Source: Zea mays (taxonomy: Eukaryota; Streptophyta; Magnoliopsida; Poales; Poaceae). From it: DNA of 64,000 nucleotides. Position 1 is the stretch's first letter. The number at the start of each line of letters is the position of its first letter. Under the pieces are notes generated by a model that ran no database searches, was not told the origin of the DNA, and worked only from the letters and a program-made list of their open reading frames with translations. Position numbers and translations under genes: made by a program. Location of the stretch: positions 194,611,439 through 194,675,438 of the forward strand of contig NC_050100.1 in assembly GCF_902167145.1 (NCBI RefSeq), read 5' to 3'. Positions 1 through 11,107 of this stretch are shown here, piece by piece.

Positions 1-2001
1 GTTTTTTCGGATATCCGCAGAATTTTTGGATTTCGGATTCGAATTCGGATAGTACAGCTCGGATATCGGATACAGATATGAGATGACTGATATCCGTCGG
101 ATTTCGGATATCCGGATATCTTCTCGGATAACTGTCCGGATTTCATATTTTGGATATCCGGACATCTACCCAGATATCTTACCAGATTTCAAATATTCGG
201 ATAGTTACATGTGGAATCGCCCTAAATATCCAAGTTTCAACATAATCAATACTTCACTTTATCATTTTCATACGAGGACTTGAGGTTATGTTCTTATATA
301 ATGTTTATTGATCCTGGTAAACTATTTGCAATTTTCGGTCGATAGTGGAATATTTTATGAATTTAAATGCATTTTGATAATTTTCTGTAGAAAAAATTAT
401 AATAATACACAAATAGTCTCAAAAAATCATGAAATTTGACGGAGGAGCAATATATGCCCATATAGCATCCACAAAAATGTTTGGGCCATAAAATCTAAAG
501 ATTGCCAGTGTTTCTTTCAATTCACTTTCACTTGTTACGTGAGTTACATGTGATATCACCTTAACTATCTAAATTTTAACATAATCAATACTTCACTTTA
601 TCATTTTGACATGAGGATTTGAGTTTATCTTTTTATATGATGTTTATTAGTTTTGGTAACTTATTTGCCATTTTCGGTCGACATTATACCATTTTATGGA
701 TTTAATTGCATTTTAATGATTTTCTACAGAAAGAAAATAATAATACACAAATAGCCTAAAAATCATGAAATTTGATGGAGGGGTAACATATGTGCACATT
801 GAATTCTAAAAAAATGTTTGGACCATAAATTCCATAATGTGCTAGGGATTCTTTAATTTCACTTCCACTTATTGCGTGGGTTACATGTAAAATCACAATA
901 GTTATCCAAGTTTTAACATAATCAATACTTCACTTTATCATTTTCACATAGGGACTTCATATTATCTTTAGTAGAATGTTTATTGGTCATGGTAACTTAT
1001 TTGCAATTTTTGGTAGACACTAGATTATTTTATGATTTTAATTGCATTTTGATGATTTTTAGAAATAAATTAATAATACACAAATAGACTTAGAAATTCA
1101 TAAAATTTGATGGAGGGTTAACATTTGTCTACATAAAATTCTAAAAAAATGTTTGGACCATAAAGTCCATAAGATATAAGTGATTCTTTTCATTTTCTTA
1201 CACTTGTTGTGTGAGTTACACATGAAATCAGCTTAAGTATCTAAGTTTCAACATAACCTTTACTTCACTTTCTCATTTTCATGTAGGGACTTGAGATTAT
1301 CTTCTTATGGAATATTTATTAGTCTTGATAACTTATTTACAATTTTTGGTCGATACTATAATATTTTATGGATTTAAATGCATTTTGATGATTTTCTGCA
1401 AAAAGAAATTAATAATGGCGTAGAAGTAACATATGTCCATATAGCATCCTCAAAAAAGTTTGAACCATAAAATCCACAATATGTCATCAATTATTTTATT
1501 TCATTTCCACTTATTTGTGAAACCCATAATGATTACATGTGAAACCACCATAATAATACGTGAAACCACATATCATAATAACACATGAAACCACATATCA
1601 TAGTTATCAATATTTTATGAATTTAATTGCATTTTAATGATTTTCTGCATAAAGAAATTAATAATACTCAAAATAGCCTTAGAAATTCATGGAATTTTAT
1701 GGAGGTGTAGCATATGTGCACATATAATCCTCAAAAATGTTTGGACTAAAGGAGGGGCTAAATGATTACAACTATGATATGTGTGGAATGGCGATATCCG
1801 ACAAAAATATTCGTTACCAACGCTATCCGTGTCTGATTAGCTCCGTATTCGATCCACGACTATCTGTATTTGTATTCGAGAACATCCGTATTTGTATTCG
1901 TTTTCGAAGCTATCCGTATTCGAATTCGAATCCGAATAAAAATATGAAAACAAATATGATTTTATTGATATCCGTCCGTATTCGATCCGATTACACCCCT
2001 A
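1..2001. mobile_element. Non-autonomous hAT-like DNA transposon, left end outside the window
   Basis: Both flanks (about 1-220 and 1785-2000) are dense in short ATCCG/CGGAT and ATTCG motifs in both orientations, the usual look of hAT subterminal regions. The right edge ends in ttacacccct-a, which read in reverse is TAGGGGTGTAA, resembling plant hAT termini. The centre is AT-rich and occupied by a ~337-bp tandem repeat. No transposase-like frame is present, so it would be mobilised in trans. The left terminus is off the window, so no target-site duplication can be tested. The class assignment is inference from the terminal motif and subterminal repeats; it could be another MITE-like family. 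Confidence 0.5.
200..1740. repeat. Tandem repeat, ~337-bp period, about 4.5 degenerate copies
   Basis: The phrase cataatcaatacttcacttt recurs at about 241, 580 and 917, and as a diverged form at 1252, giving periods of 339, 337 and 335 bp. Other landmarks keep the same spacing: a TTTTGATGATTTTCT-like block, an aatacacaaatag block and a ggaggggtaacatatg-like block. A fifth copy (about 1430-1740) is shortened by an internal deletion. Copies differ by many substitutions and small indels, so the array is old. It forms the core of the hAT-like element. Confidence 0.8.
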
Positions 2002-4440
2002 GTGGTAATCAAGGTATAAAGATAGTCAAACTGGGGTAACCTATTGGGTCCCATCAAAATTAACCTATGCAGATCATTATGATTAATCAGAACATGACTC
2101 GGTAAAAGAAGTGATCAAGGGCACAACTTGCCTGGGACTTGAGATTCCAGGTACCAGGATGATCTTCAGGTGACACGTGTTCTCACTGCTAAACGTAGCA
2201 ATATAGAAAAACATGGTATATGCAAAATTAACATCACACCAAACATAAGAATAAACTGCGTAATAATAATCTACACGCTGCTACGAGATCGTGGGTTCGA
2301 GAATGGCTAAAATCGGAGTTATGGTTATAACGATATGATTTTCTGAACTTTTAGGTGATTGAATGATAATAATATATTTTGTGTTATAAATCATGGGAGA
2401 AACATATAAAAATAACTGATCCAATTTTTTAGGCTAAGTTATAACATAATCATGTTCTAGTAAAGGTATAGTTACTTTGAATCGAAATACTATATTAACA
2501 TGTTAACCCAATAAACATAGGGTGAACAAATTAGTTAACTATTTTTGAGAACATGTTATATGATAAAATAATGTTACTAAAGTGTGGACAATTTTATTAC
2601 GAGGCTAGCACAACTCGAACGGGTCAATTCGGAGTTACAATAGAGAAGATATGAATTTTCTAAGATTTTATACTTATTTTTTTGCACCTAAAACTATTTC
2701 TCAGATTTATTTTAAATTCTACAGACTGCGCCCACAATTTAATAGGAGTTCAAGGTCTCTGATGTCAATAACAGGACCCATCAGTAAAGATTTTTACCTT
2801 AGGTAGGATGGCGGGTTGATTCTGAACAAGATGAGGGGCTCATTAGCAAAACGGCATGGCGAAGGGGTACGAGTTAATCCCGGCCGTCCAATCCAAGTCG
2901 ACCGGCACAGATTAGACCATATCACCTATGAACCGGTATCCGATCTGGCACATCCGATCTACGATCCACGGTACAAGTTTTATTAAGGCAGGACTCAACC
3001 AGACCCGTCGATTTGAAGATCAACCAACCAGATCCGCCAACGAACAGGTATGGGCCAACCTAATCCACACCGAGCAGATCAGATCGAACGGTCAGCGCGC
3101 TTTCTATCTCCTAACCCTCGAACCCAGGATCGACGGTCAGATTTGCTTTCTTCTTCCTTCACACAGGTTGGACGGCGACATAGATGCCCCCATCCCGACG
3201 GTCGGATTTGCTTTCTATCTCCCAACCCTCGGGTTGTCCCACTGGTGCGCCAACGGCGGCGGCACCACGGCTCCTCGGTTCATGAGCGAGTGATTCACGG
3301 GGACACCGGCCTCATCTCCGCCACTAATCTATGGATCTCGGCCGCCGGCATAGGTGAGGAACGGCGTCAGCGGGGCTCCCATCTTTCTCTGCGTTTGCGG
3401 TAATGGTAGAGCACCCATGGGAACCGTGTCGGCGCCTGGAGTAGGCCTGTGATGCCCCACGCAAGGAGGTCCGCGAGGTCCCGGTCGTGCCACGGCATGC
3501 ACACCCACGCCACAAGGAGATCTCCATGCGGCGACCGTTTTTTTTCTCACTCCAGCTCCGGCGAGAGGCACGCAACGGCACAGGTGGAGGACCAAGGGGT
3601 GCGGCGGCTGGATTTTATAGCCAAGTTGCAGAATCCGCACGTGCATTGATGCAGCGAGGATCGGCTGGTTGTTACGGCCGAGGTCCGCGGAGTCCGTCCT
3701 GATCCATAGCAGAGAAATCGGTCGGCTGTTTGAAGAGGGCGAAGCTGACCACTAGTGTCCACACGCGAGCGCCTGGAGCCAAGCATTTTGCCACGCGCAG
3801 ACTTGAGCCGCGCCAGGGGAGAACAGGGATTGGGCCAGGAGTCGCTAGAATTGGCCCAAATGGTTATGTTCCTTTTCTTTTTAAATTTCAGTTTTGTTCT
3901 CTAGTTTTCAAATTTTTACTCCAAGTTCAAATTCAACCAGGGTTTTGGAAATTCAACTTTATAGTTAAATGCACAGCACAAAAAAATCCAACATAACACA
4001 AAGTATATATTCGTTTATTGTTTATTTATTCGTTTATAAGTACATACTTTTGGATATGTTACTCCACCTAATTGTTTTGTGAACAATATTTTTGATTGTA
4101 TAATCTCGATTAAATGAATCTCTAATATTTATCCTTATAATACTTATCAACTTCAACAAAGAATTATTTATAGAATAATCTTTGTATTGAATCTTTACTA
4201 TAAAACTTTTATTTTATGAGATGTAACTTCAAATGTTATGAAAAGAAAAAAATATTCTAATTCAAGATTTTTTTTAAAAAATATTACTATATTCTCAAAT
4301 TGAGATTTAGGGTTCTACACATTTGAGCTAAATTTTACTTGATAATTTGCATAAGTAGAAAAAGATAACTTATAATAGTTTATAAAAATAAGTAGTGAAC
4401 ATATCGGGTGCAACCATACACATAGCGTCATGTAATGACA
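2002..4440. other. Intergenic stretch with no supported gene
   Basis: AT-rich sequence (2002-2750) gives way to a GC-rich block (about 2800-3850) with several overlapping open frames on both strands, none with a recognisable domain, conserved splice structure or consistent coding frame. The block around 3040-3240 has two near copies of a gctttctatctcc-aaccctcg phrase, so it is probably repeat-derived. Beyond 3860 the sequence becomes AT-rich again and featureless. Confidence 0.5.
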
Positions 4441-6057
4441 CTAGGGTACCAAGATCATAGAGTTAGGAGAAAAGGGAGAGGTGTAGGCAACATCCTCATT
4501 GAATTAGGGTGCTTATGGCTATAAGGACACAAACATATTATAGAGGTTCGAGCACTGAAAGCGTAACACCCTATATCCCTTTTGTGGTGGATGCACTGAA
4601 GAGAGCTCAGGACAAGATTACACTCTTAGATATGGCCGGTCTAAATGAGCTCTCCCTCTACTTTGTTTTTGGTGAGAGTTATAGTCTAATCCTAAAGAAC
4701 TCGCTTTGTGGAACCTATTGGAACTGCGATATTGCTTGAACTTCTAAAACTTGTTTTTAAACCCATTTGAGTTGTGTCTAAATCCTCTTCTATGTTGCTC
4801 TACTTCTTCTTTTAGGTTGTCTTCACTGGACCCTTTAAATATGGGATTTGCGGCTCTAGCTCCTCCACAGAAGAATCCTTTTAGAACTTATAAGAGCATG
4901 TTTGATAGGGTTGCGACTCTAGCTCCTCGATCCGCAGAAGAATCCTTCATATGAGATTAGAAGTCCGCGCCTTTTTAGCAAATTGTTTGGCGAAAGGCCC
5001 CTTTCGTTTTTTATTTAATGTATAAGGCAAATGTTCATAATGACCTTGTGTAGCTATTTGCACGTAACTCATGGCAAATGAGGCAACAACGGGAGTGGAA
5101 CAGCGGTGGCCCGTGCGGAGCGCCGGAGCCATGGCGGCGGCGAAGGATCGGCAGTAGCTAGACAGGAGCGGGACCGACGGTAGCCGCTCGGAGCTTTTTT
5201 TTATCAGGTTTCTCCCCAAATAGAGAGTCAGTTTGGGAGCCCTCCCAACCATGCTTTGTGAGGTAGCCGCAACTAAGCCCGAAATTCGCCCAAAGAGAGT
5301 GAGTGATTCGGGGAGCTCGTGGGAACATTTTGCGTACTTGTGATTCGGTTGGGCGTCGCTTTCTCGTCCGGTGAGTCGTTTCCGCCACCCATCTGGCCGC
5401 CGGGCCACCGGTCCAGAACGTTCCAAATTCTCGACAGCGACCTTTTCCTCCTCCGCCTTTGCGCCCCGCGCAACAGCACCGGGGTGAATGGATGGCCGAC
5501 ACGACGATCGCATCGCCTGCATCCTTCCAAACGAGCAAGCGGAAAGGGGGGTCATCTCCTGTGTGCGAGAGTGACTCTGTCCCGGCCCCGTCGAAGGCGA
5601 CGTCGTCCTCGCTCGGAGCGTAGCCGTTGTCCTTAGGCGCCGGTACTACGACGACGAACGTCCTAGACAGATGGGCTAACTGGCGACGGCGACGAACGGA
5701 GAGGAGCGTCTAGAACATGCGATGGAATACGTGCAGAGCAACAGCATGCGTAAGCGTAACCCACGTGCGACACCATTTGCCTCGGCTCTGAAGTCTGAAC
5801 CACCTCTCTCACGAACATGGATCCTAAGGTGCACGGTGGCCGGACATTGTCGATCGATCCCTCTTTTCCCTCCACAGCCGCCGGTCGCTCCTGATTCCTA
5901 ATTACCCAGCTCTCTATCGTCTGTTACCCGTCGATCCCTCCCCGGATCAACTGGCTCGGTAGCTAGTTGGGGCTAGCTAGCTATATAAGGAATCACCATG
6001 AATCCACCACACGTGCACTAGATACAGAGACATGACGACGAGTACACGATCGAGGTT
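4441..6057. other. Intergenic region downstream of the HD-Zip gene; repeat-like, no supported gene
   Basis: The part at 4500-4740 reads like a dispersed grass repeat. A short phrase (ctctagctcctc followed by gcagaagaatcctt) occurs twice, near 4853 and 4917. A 202-codon open frame on the minus strand (4947-5555) has no recognisable domain and biased composition, and is not called. The last ~150 bp before 6058 should hold the 3' UTR of the HD-Zip gene. Confidence 0.45.
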
Positions 6058-6854
6058 TCAGGCCACCGCGTTCCACTCCAGCAGCGGCCACGTATCCCAC
6101 AGGTCCGGAGTGGCGCAGACGAAGGGGTCGTGCAGGCCATCGTACTCGTACGCGACGTGGTCGTAGTACTCGCCGGTCGCCGCCGAGTCCTCGGAGGCGT
6201 CTACTGCAGCCGGCGGCGGCGTGGCGCCGTCGTCCTGCACGAGGGAGCTGGTGCTATTGTTCCTCTTGTCGTCCGCCGCCGCCTCCGCGTCGTTGACCTC
6301 GCAGCTGCCGCTCTGGTCTTGCCGCTCGTTCAGCCTCCCCCGCAGCTCGTCTACCTGGAAACCAACATCGATGGATCGTCAGCGATCGAACGTCGGCGTA
6401 TATATGGAGCTGTGAAATCAGGAATCAAGCAGACGACTGGTACCTGCGCGGCGAGCGCGATCTTCTCCTGCCTGAGCGACTCGACGCGGGCGTGCATCGC
6501 GTCGAACTGAGCCCTGAGCGCGGCGTAGTCATGCTCCAGCTGCTTGGAGCGCCACCGCGCACGCTTATTCTGGAACCAGATGGCCACCTGGCGCGGCTGC
6601 AGGCCAAGCTCCCGCGCCAGCTCCGCCTTCTCCCGGGGCTCCAGCTTGGCGCGCCGCGCGTGGAACGTCGTCTCCAGCGACCGCACCTGCTCCTCCGTGA
6701 ACCGCCGCTTCCTCTCCCCGCCGGCGGCGGCAGCTCCCCGCCCCGCGCCCGCGGGGTCCTGCTGGTCGCCGGCCACCATCAGCTGGTGCATGAACTGGGC
6801 CTCGTCGTACTGCCGCGGCGGCACCACCGTGAACTGGCAGTCGCCGCGCTCCAT
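6058..6854 (-). CDS. HD-Zip class I homeodomain-leucine zipper transcription factor (HOX22/HOX24-like), two exons
   Basis: Nuclear sequence-specific transcription factor; class I HD-Zips bind CAATNATTG-type sites as dimers. Exon 1 is 6444-6854 and exon 2 is 6058-6354, joined by an 89-bp GT-AG intron in phase 0, giving 235 aa. The homeodomain (about residues 45-103) begins [10 protein letters not shown] and contains the helix-3 core [19 protein letters not shown] leucine zipper follows directly (Leu/Met heptads at LEHDY, LRAQF, MHARV, LRQEK, LAAQV, LRGRL) and is split by the intron, as is common in this family. The C-terminus is acidic and ends in an aromatic patch ([11 protein letters not shown]), a typical activation tail. 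The ATG at 6854 (MERGDC) is chosen; the frame extends to 6881 only through a GTG. The N-terminal half closely resembles my recollection of rice HOX22/HOX24 (gamma clade with Arabidopsis ATHB7/12, ABA- and drought-responsive); the exact orthologue is inferred. Confidence 0.92.
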
Positions 6855-7006
6855 GCCCTCCTCCGCCTGAACCGAAAGCACCTGAGTCCTGAGCGCCGTC
6901 GTCGTCGTCGTTGCTCGCCAAAGCCAACCTGGCAGCGCCGGCTAGCTGTGTTTGTGTGTAGTAGTAGCAAGTGGAGTGGCTGGCGCTCGGGACACGGCGG
7001 GGTAGC

Positions 7007-7014
7007 TCTTTATA
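7007..7014 (-). promoter_or_regulatory. TATA box of the HD-Zip gene
   Basis: On the minus strand this reads TATAAAGA, 153 bp upstream of the chosen ATG at 6854, which would give a 5' UTR of about 120 nt. It is the best TATA match in the 300 bp upstream of the gene. Confidence 0.65.
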
Positions 7015-7053
7015 CCAGTGCTCGGCGCACGGGTCTGGCCGGCGCGACGCGCA

Positions 7054-7061
7054 CACGTGGC
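7054..7061. promoter_or_regulatory. ABRE/G-box (CACGTGGC) in the HD-Zip promoter
   Basis: CACGTGGC lies about 40 bp upstream of the TATA box. The ACGTGGC core is the classic bZIP (ABF/AREB) binding site for ABA responses, which fits the ABA- and drought-induced expression known for HOX22/HOX24-type genes. Function is inferred from motif and position. Confidence 0.55.
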
Positions 7062-7232
7062 GCCACTCCCCGCGACGGAGAACATGTAGGCCCCTCGATG
7101 GCTTGGCGCCGCGTCCAGGTGTTGCGCACCGGGCGGGCCGGTCGCGCCCCTCTTCCCCCGGCCCGGATCAATCACCGCATGCACGGACGGAATGGTTATC
7201 CGTCTTGAGAGTTGCGACTGGTTCGGCCCTTA

Positions 7233-7239
7233 CACGTGG
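7233..7239. promoter_or_regulatory. Second G-box/ABRE-like site (CACGTGG)
   Basis: A second CACGTGG core about 180 bp further upstream. ABA-responsive promoters usually need an ABRE pair or an ABRE plus a coupling element, so the pair is more telling than either site alone. Confidence 0.45.
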
Positions 7240-8499
7240 TGCTCCCGCAGCGGCTGGAGTGCGCGAGTTTCCGTTGGCATGGCCGGATGCCCCCCCCCCC
7301 CCGCCCCCCCCGCCCCCCGGGTGGGAGGGTTTCCAGAGGGGCGATGCGTAGCGCGGCATACTAGCTAGGTGGGGGTGGGGCGTGGGGGGCTGGCCGGGAC
7401 AGCGTCGACGTCGGCGGCGGGGAGCTTCTCCTGAACGAGACGCCGAGGTGGCACGACATTTGTCATGGTGCGTCAGCGCGGTGGCTCGCGTGGAAGGCTC
7501 CTGTCGTACTCCTACTATACTCATGCTACGTCTGGCCGGGTGAGGGGTCGCTGTTTTTCGTCCAGCCGAAGCTCGGTCGGTCGATGGAGGGAGCCAGCAC
7601 ACGTCGTTGTTCAGTGTTCGGTTCCTAACTCATCACCACCACCACCTCCATCTCCTCCTCCTCCTCTCTCCCTCTCCCTCTCCCGGACCGTTGAAAGTCA
7701 TATGAGCTTATCGATCGGCGGCATGGTGTTTACGTGTCCCATGAGAGCGAGTTCTCTCCGCTTCCAACCATAAATCAAGGATAAATATATTGAAGCGCCA
7801 CAAGCTTTTTAAGTGGACGCCTACATATTTTATACATAGAGGCAGTAATTACCGTGCTTTAGTTTATAATTATGAATTTAGAGATGATGAAGATTTAATT
7901 TGGTTGTTACGTATCTTTCTATCTTTACCTAAACCAAATTAAGTTTATCCGATCTTATCATTATAAAGTATAACTAATCGTGGATACATAGTAGAGAGAA
8001 GATCATGTGACTTTTCTTTAATATATTTTAGGCACCGTGGGATCCTCTCCCACCGTATTTTTTGGTTCAAAGAAAAAAATTTGTGGCTTTAGGAACATAA
8101 AAGATATTGTTAAGCTTAAGACTACGACTAGGGGTATTAACAACTGAATGATATTAATACCTGCTCATTTAGTACTGTGAACTTGATCATGCATCTTATA
8201 TATACTTATCCCGTGTTGTTAGTTTATCAAGTCCGTCTAAGATATAATAATCTATAGCCTCGATATCTATATACTGATTGAAGTATACACCATAAGATGT
8301 GGTAATCGTCTATGCATATCTGTCATCTAGAATATAATTTTAGTCAAAACAATACCAACATTCTATTGGTGCTTCTAGGGACACGGCCACACTGTGCATA
8401 TGACATCTCGGATCACGATGGACTCCTTGAGTGTTTCCTCTGTCGTGTGCGTCTCCTCGCTCGTGACTAGTTGTATTGGTTGCCGCGTGGTAGTTGGTG
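7240..8499. other. Distal upstream region of the HD-Zip gene; simple repeats, no gene
   Basis: A C-rich tract (about 7290-7320) and a CT/CCT microsatellite-like stretch (about 7630-7690) lie in GC-rich sequence, followed by AT-rich sequence from 7780. No coding frame or RNA gene is recognisable. Confidence 0.5.
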
Positions 8500-8870
8500 G
8501 GGACATCATTTCTATGTGTCGCTCAAAGTTGAGTAGTCATGAATACACCTCGTCATTGGTGAGCTCATCCTCTACTGTAAGGGTGGTGACGATTGGGTTG
8601 TACTCATAGTTGAGGCTAGTGAGGATTCAGGAGATTAGTTTGTCGTCGTCGATTGGCTTGTCAGCAGATACCAACTCGTTGCCTAAGGAGTGCATCTTGA
8701 TGACTTATTCGATGATCGGGAGGTCACCTTTCTTGATAGTAGTGAAGGCAAACCTTGAATGACAGAGTGTGTCTTTATTGAGGAGGTGCAGTTTCCTTCG
8801 ATAACCTCTAGGTGTCTGCGGCAGTTTAACACATCATGACGTAGGAAAGGATATTTTTGTCCTAGATGAA
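8500..8870 (-). pseudogene. Degenerate Copia gag (UBN2-type) fragment
   Basis: Read on the minus strand, the segment gives broken stretches such as KMHSLGNELVSADKPIDDD, then LTSLNYEYNPIVTTL, then YS-stop-LLNFERHIEMM. This is the pattern of the Gag-polypeptide (UBN2) domain of Ty1/Copia elements, where a GNE...P.DD...LL.L...YN..V.TL...LL.FE layout is typical. At least two in-frame stops and frame changes are present and no LTRs are recognisable nearby, so it is an old relic. Confidence 0.6.
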
Positions 8871-8955
8871 ACACTTTCTGGAAGGCTGGGCTATTTATAC
8901 TATTTTTGCAGGATACATGGTGGACCAGCGGATCGCGCCGGCTTCGTCTTTAGAA

Positions 8956-9067
8956 CTAGTTTGGAAACATAAATCACCTTATGGATTGGAGAAGAATGAC
9001 GGGAAAATTACTTTATTTTTCCTTAAATTCCCTCTCATTCCGAAGGGGGTTTGAGTTTCCAAACTAG
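8956..9067. mobile_element. Small MITE with 13-bp perfect terminal inverted repeats
   Basis: ctagtttggaaac at 8956-8968 is the exact reverse complement of gtttccaaactag at 9055-9067, bounding 112 bp of AT-rich non-coding sequence. The arms extend imperfectly inwards (gggtttga against ataaatca). No clear target-site duplication was found, so the superfamily is left open. Confidence 0.7.
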
Positions 9068-11107
9068 CATTCATAGTCCTTTTGGAACGTGAGATTTTTT
9101 TTCTTGTTCTCTATGTTTTTTCTACGAAAATGAATGAAATGATTACCGTGAAATTCCAGCGTTGTTCGGTTTCGGCAGTCCTTGTAGCCTTGCTGCAGCT
9201 ATCGGTCTGGCTCCTGACATGAAGGTGAAGTCGTCTTCCGCTGTTTCTGTACGTGCACTCGACTAATTCGGCCGATTCAGGGTTGCATCGCTCACGCATG
9301 GACTAAAACGCCAGGGAATGAATCTAATATTGTAAGAACGATGGGATTGAATAGCGCACGCCTCGCACACATGTCAGTCGTTCATGTGACAGAGCTTGCT
9401 TGTACACGTCCATTGACGTGCAAGTTATTATCGTCATGAAGAGGCGCTGGTCCCATGTTAAGTTCCGGCACGTGATCCGCGCACGGCCAGCCCTGCTGCA
9501 CCTGACCTGGCCTGTTGAGTAATTAAGTCATCATCGCTCACGTAGAGTGCTCAAGTAAAATACTCCTCCCTCTGCCCTTCGTAGCCACAAATTCTAAGCG
9601 ACGCGAATCGCAGCCACACCACCAGCAACACCAAGAGCCAGATCAGATCAGCCTGATGAACTCACTGCCACCACTCAAGGCGCGCGGGCCGTACCAATGA
9701 GCATCGTCTGCCCGAGTAGAGTATACAAGTATTATAAGCAGGCGAGAGCATAACGTCGCGTATATAAATTAATATTCATCGTACGATGCCTTGCGCGACC
9801 CAGCTTGCTGTAGTCCCACCCACGCGCCGCGCCGCGGACGCCGACACCTGTGCCGTGTCCGAGGTCACGACCCGCGCCTGACCGCCTGCGTTTCGTGACC
9901 TGTCGCCGATGAGCCAGTAGTTAGCGCCGAGGATTTACTTAATTACTCTCCGGTCCACTCGATTAAGTATCGGGCAACCGCCGGGCCCGCGGGGGCGACG
10001 ACGACGTCGACGGGCCGCGGCAGGGCACGCGGCCGCGCGCGAGTGGCGCGGAGGCCGCGTCAACGTCGAGCGCGCGGTCCTCGTGGGGGGGTCCTGACCT
10101 GGGGCTGGGGTGCGCCGCGCCGCGCCGCTGGTGCGCGCGTCGACGGCGGACAAAGTGACCCCCTCGCGGAGCGGCGCGTGGACGGAGAGCCTTTTTGTCC
10201 CGCTCGCCTTTCGCCCGCTTTCCGCTTCTGCTTTTGGGTAAGTGCTTCGTTCCCGCATCGGCACTTCGCTGGGTACGCAGCACTTGGTGCGGAGGCCGGA
10301 GGATCATAATCTGTTCGGTCATTGGGAGAAGTAAGGAAGTCGTAGCACGTTTCCCGCGATGCAAATCTGTTGTAGAGCGTGTCCGTTTCTTGCACGGTTG
10401 TGCACACCGTCCATTGCCTTGGAGATCTAGTGCGCCTGCATCTGATAAGATGCAGGAAATGCACTAGTCGTCGACAGACACCCTGGAAGCCTGAAATTGT
10501 CTCATAAAGAATTAGGCTCCGTTTGATTCATTCGAATCGAATTTTATTCCAATAATTATAATTTGGGCACATGTCCATTAAACAAATATATTTTTAGGTG
10601 GAATGTATTTATATACTATTGTCGCTACTTTCAATATTGTCGCTAATTTGGTATTGAACTTACATTTAATTCCATCTCCTCCAATATTCATATTAAAATG
10701 GAGCATTAGTATTTGATCAGATTGCATAAATAGTTGCTCGAGTTGTGCATTGAATTGAAAAGTCGTCAATTCAAATTTTAGAGGCATAACCAAGACAATC
10801 GAACTATTCTGCTGAGCGTTTGAGATGCATATGCAGGAGACCTTCAAGCACGCTCCATACCCATCACGGTTCTTGCTCATGAGTTTAAGCCAACAAAGCA
10901 GAGCGGTTCATGCAACATGCTTTCAGTTCCGGAATCCGAGTTATAAATAATCCATGCAATGGCATGCTCATCTGAGTTCTTTCCATGGTAATACATTTTC
11001 CTTCAATAAGGACAAGATCCTTCAGTTCCACGTGGGCAGAGAAAACTACAAATACTTCAGTGAACCCATCCATCATCCATGAAAAATAAATGCGCTAATG
11101 CAAAATG
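9068..11107. other. Intergenic region between the HD-Zip and ORC2 genes; no supported gene
   Basis: The sequence is mostly unstructured. A CpG-rich block at about 9960-10270 has overlapping open frames on both strands, but none has a domain and compositional bias explains them. At 10515 a ggctccgtttgattca phrase resembles the end of a grass MITE, but no partner terminus was found. The 3' UTR and polyadenylation site of ORC2 should lie just below 11108. Confidence 0.45.

Noticed and set aside
4947..5555. 202-codon minus-strand open frame
   Set aside because: No recognisable domain, competing frames on both strands and no splice or promoter context; likely chance or repeat-derived.
5980..6030. 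Plus-strand TATA (ctatataagg) followed by an ATG
   Set aside because: The following frame closes after a few codons and the site lies in the 3' region of the minus-strand HD-Zip gene.
6855..6881. Longer HD-Zip N-terminus starting at 6881
   Set aside because: The codon there is GTG; the first ATG in frame is at 6854 and gives an N-terminus like related proteins.
9935..10467. Overlapping frames in a CpG-rich block upstream of ORC2
   Set aside because: Open on both strands because of composition; no conserved protein features.
10511..10600. MITE with a ggctccgtttgattca end
   Set aside because: Only one terminus is recognisable; no inverted partner or target-site duplication was found.
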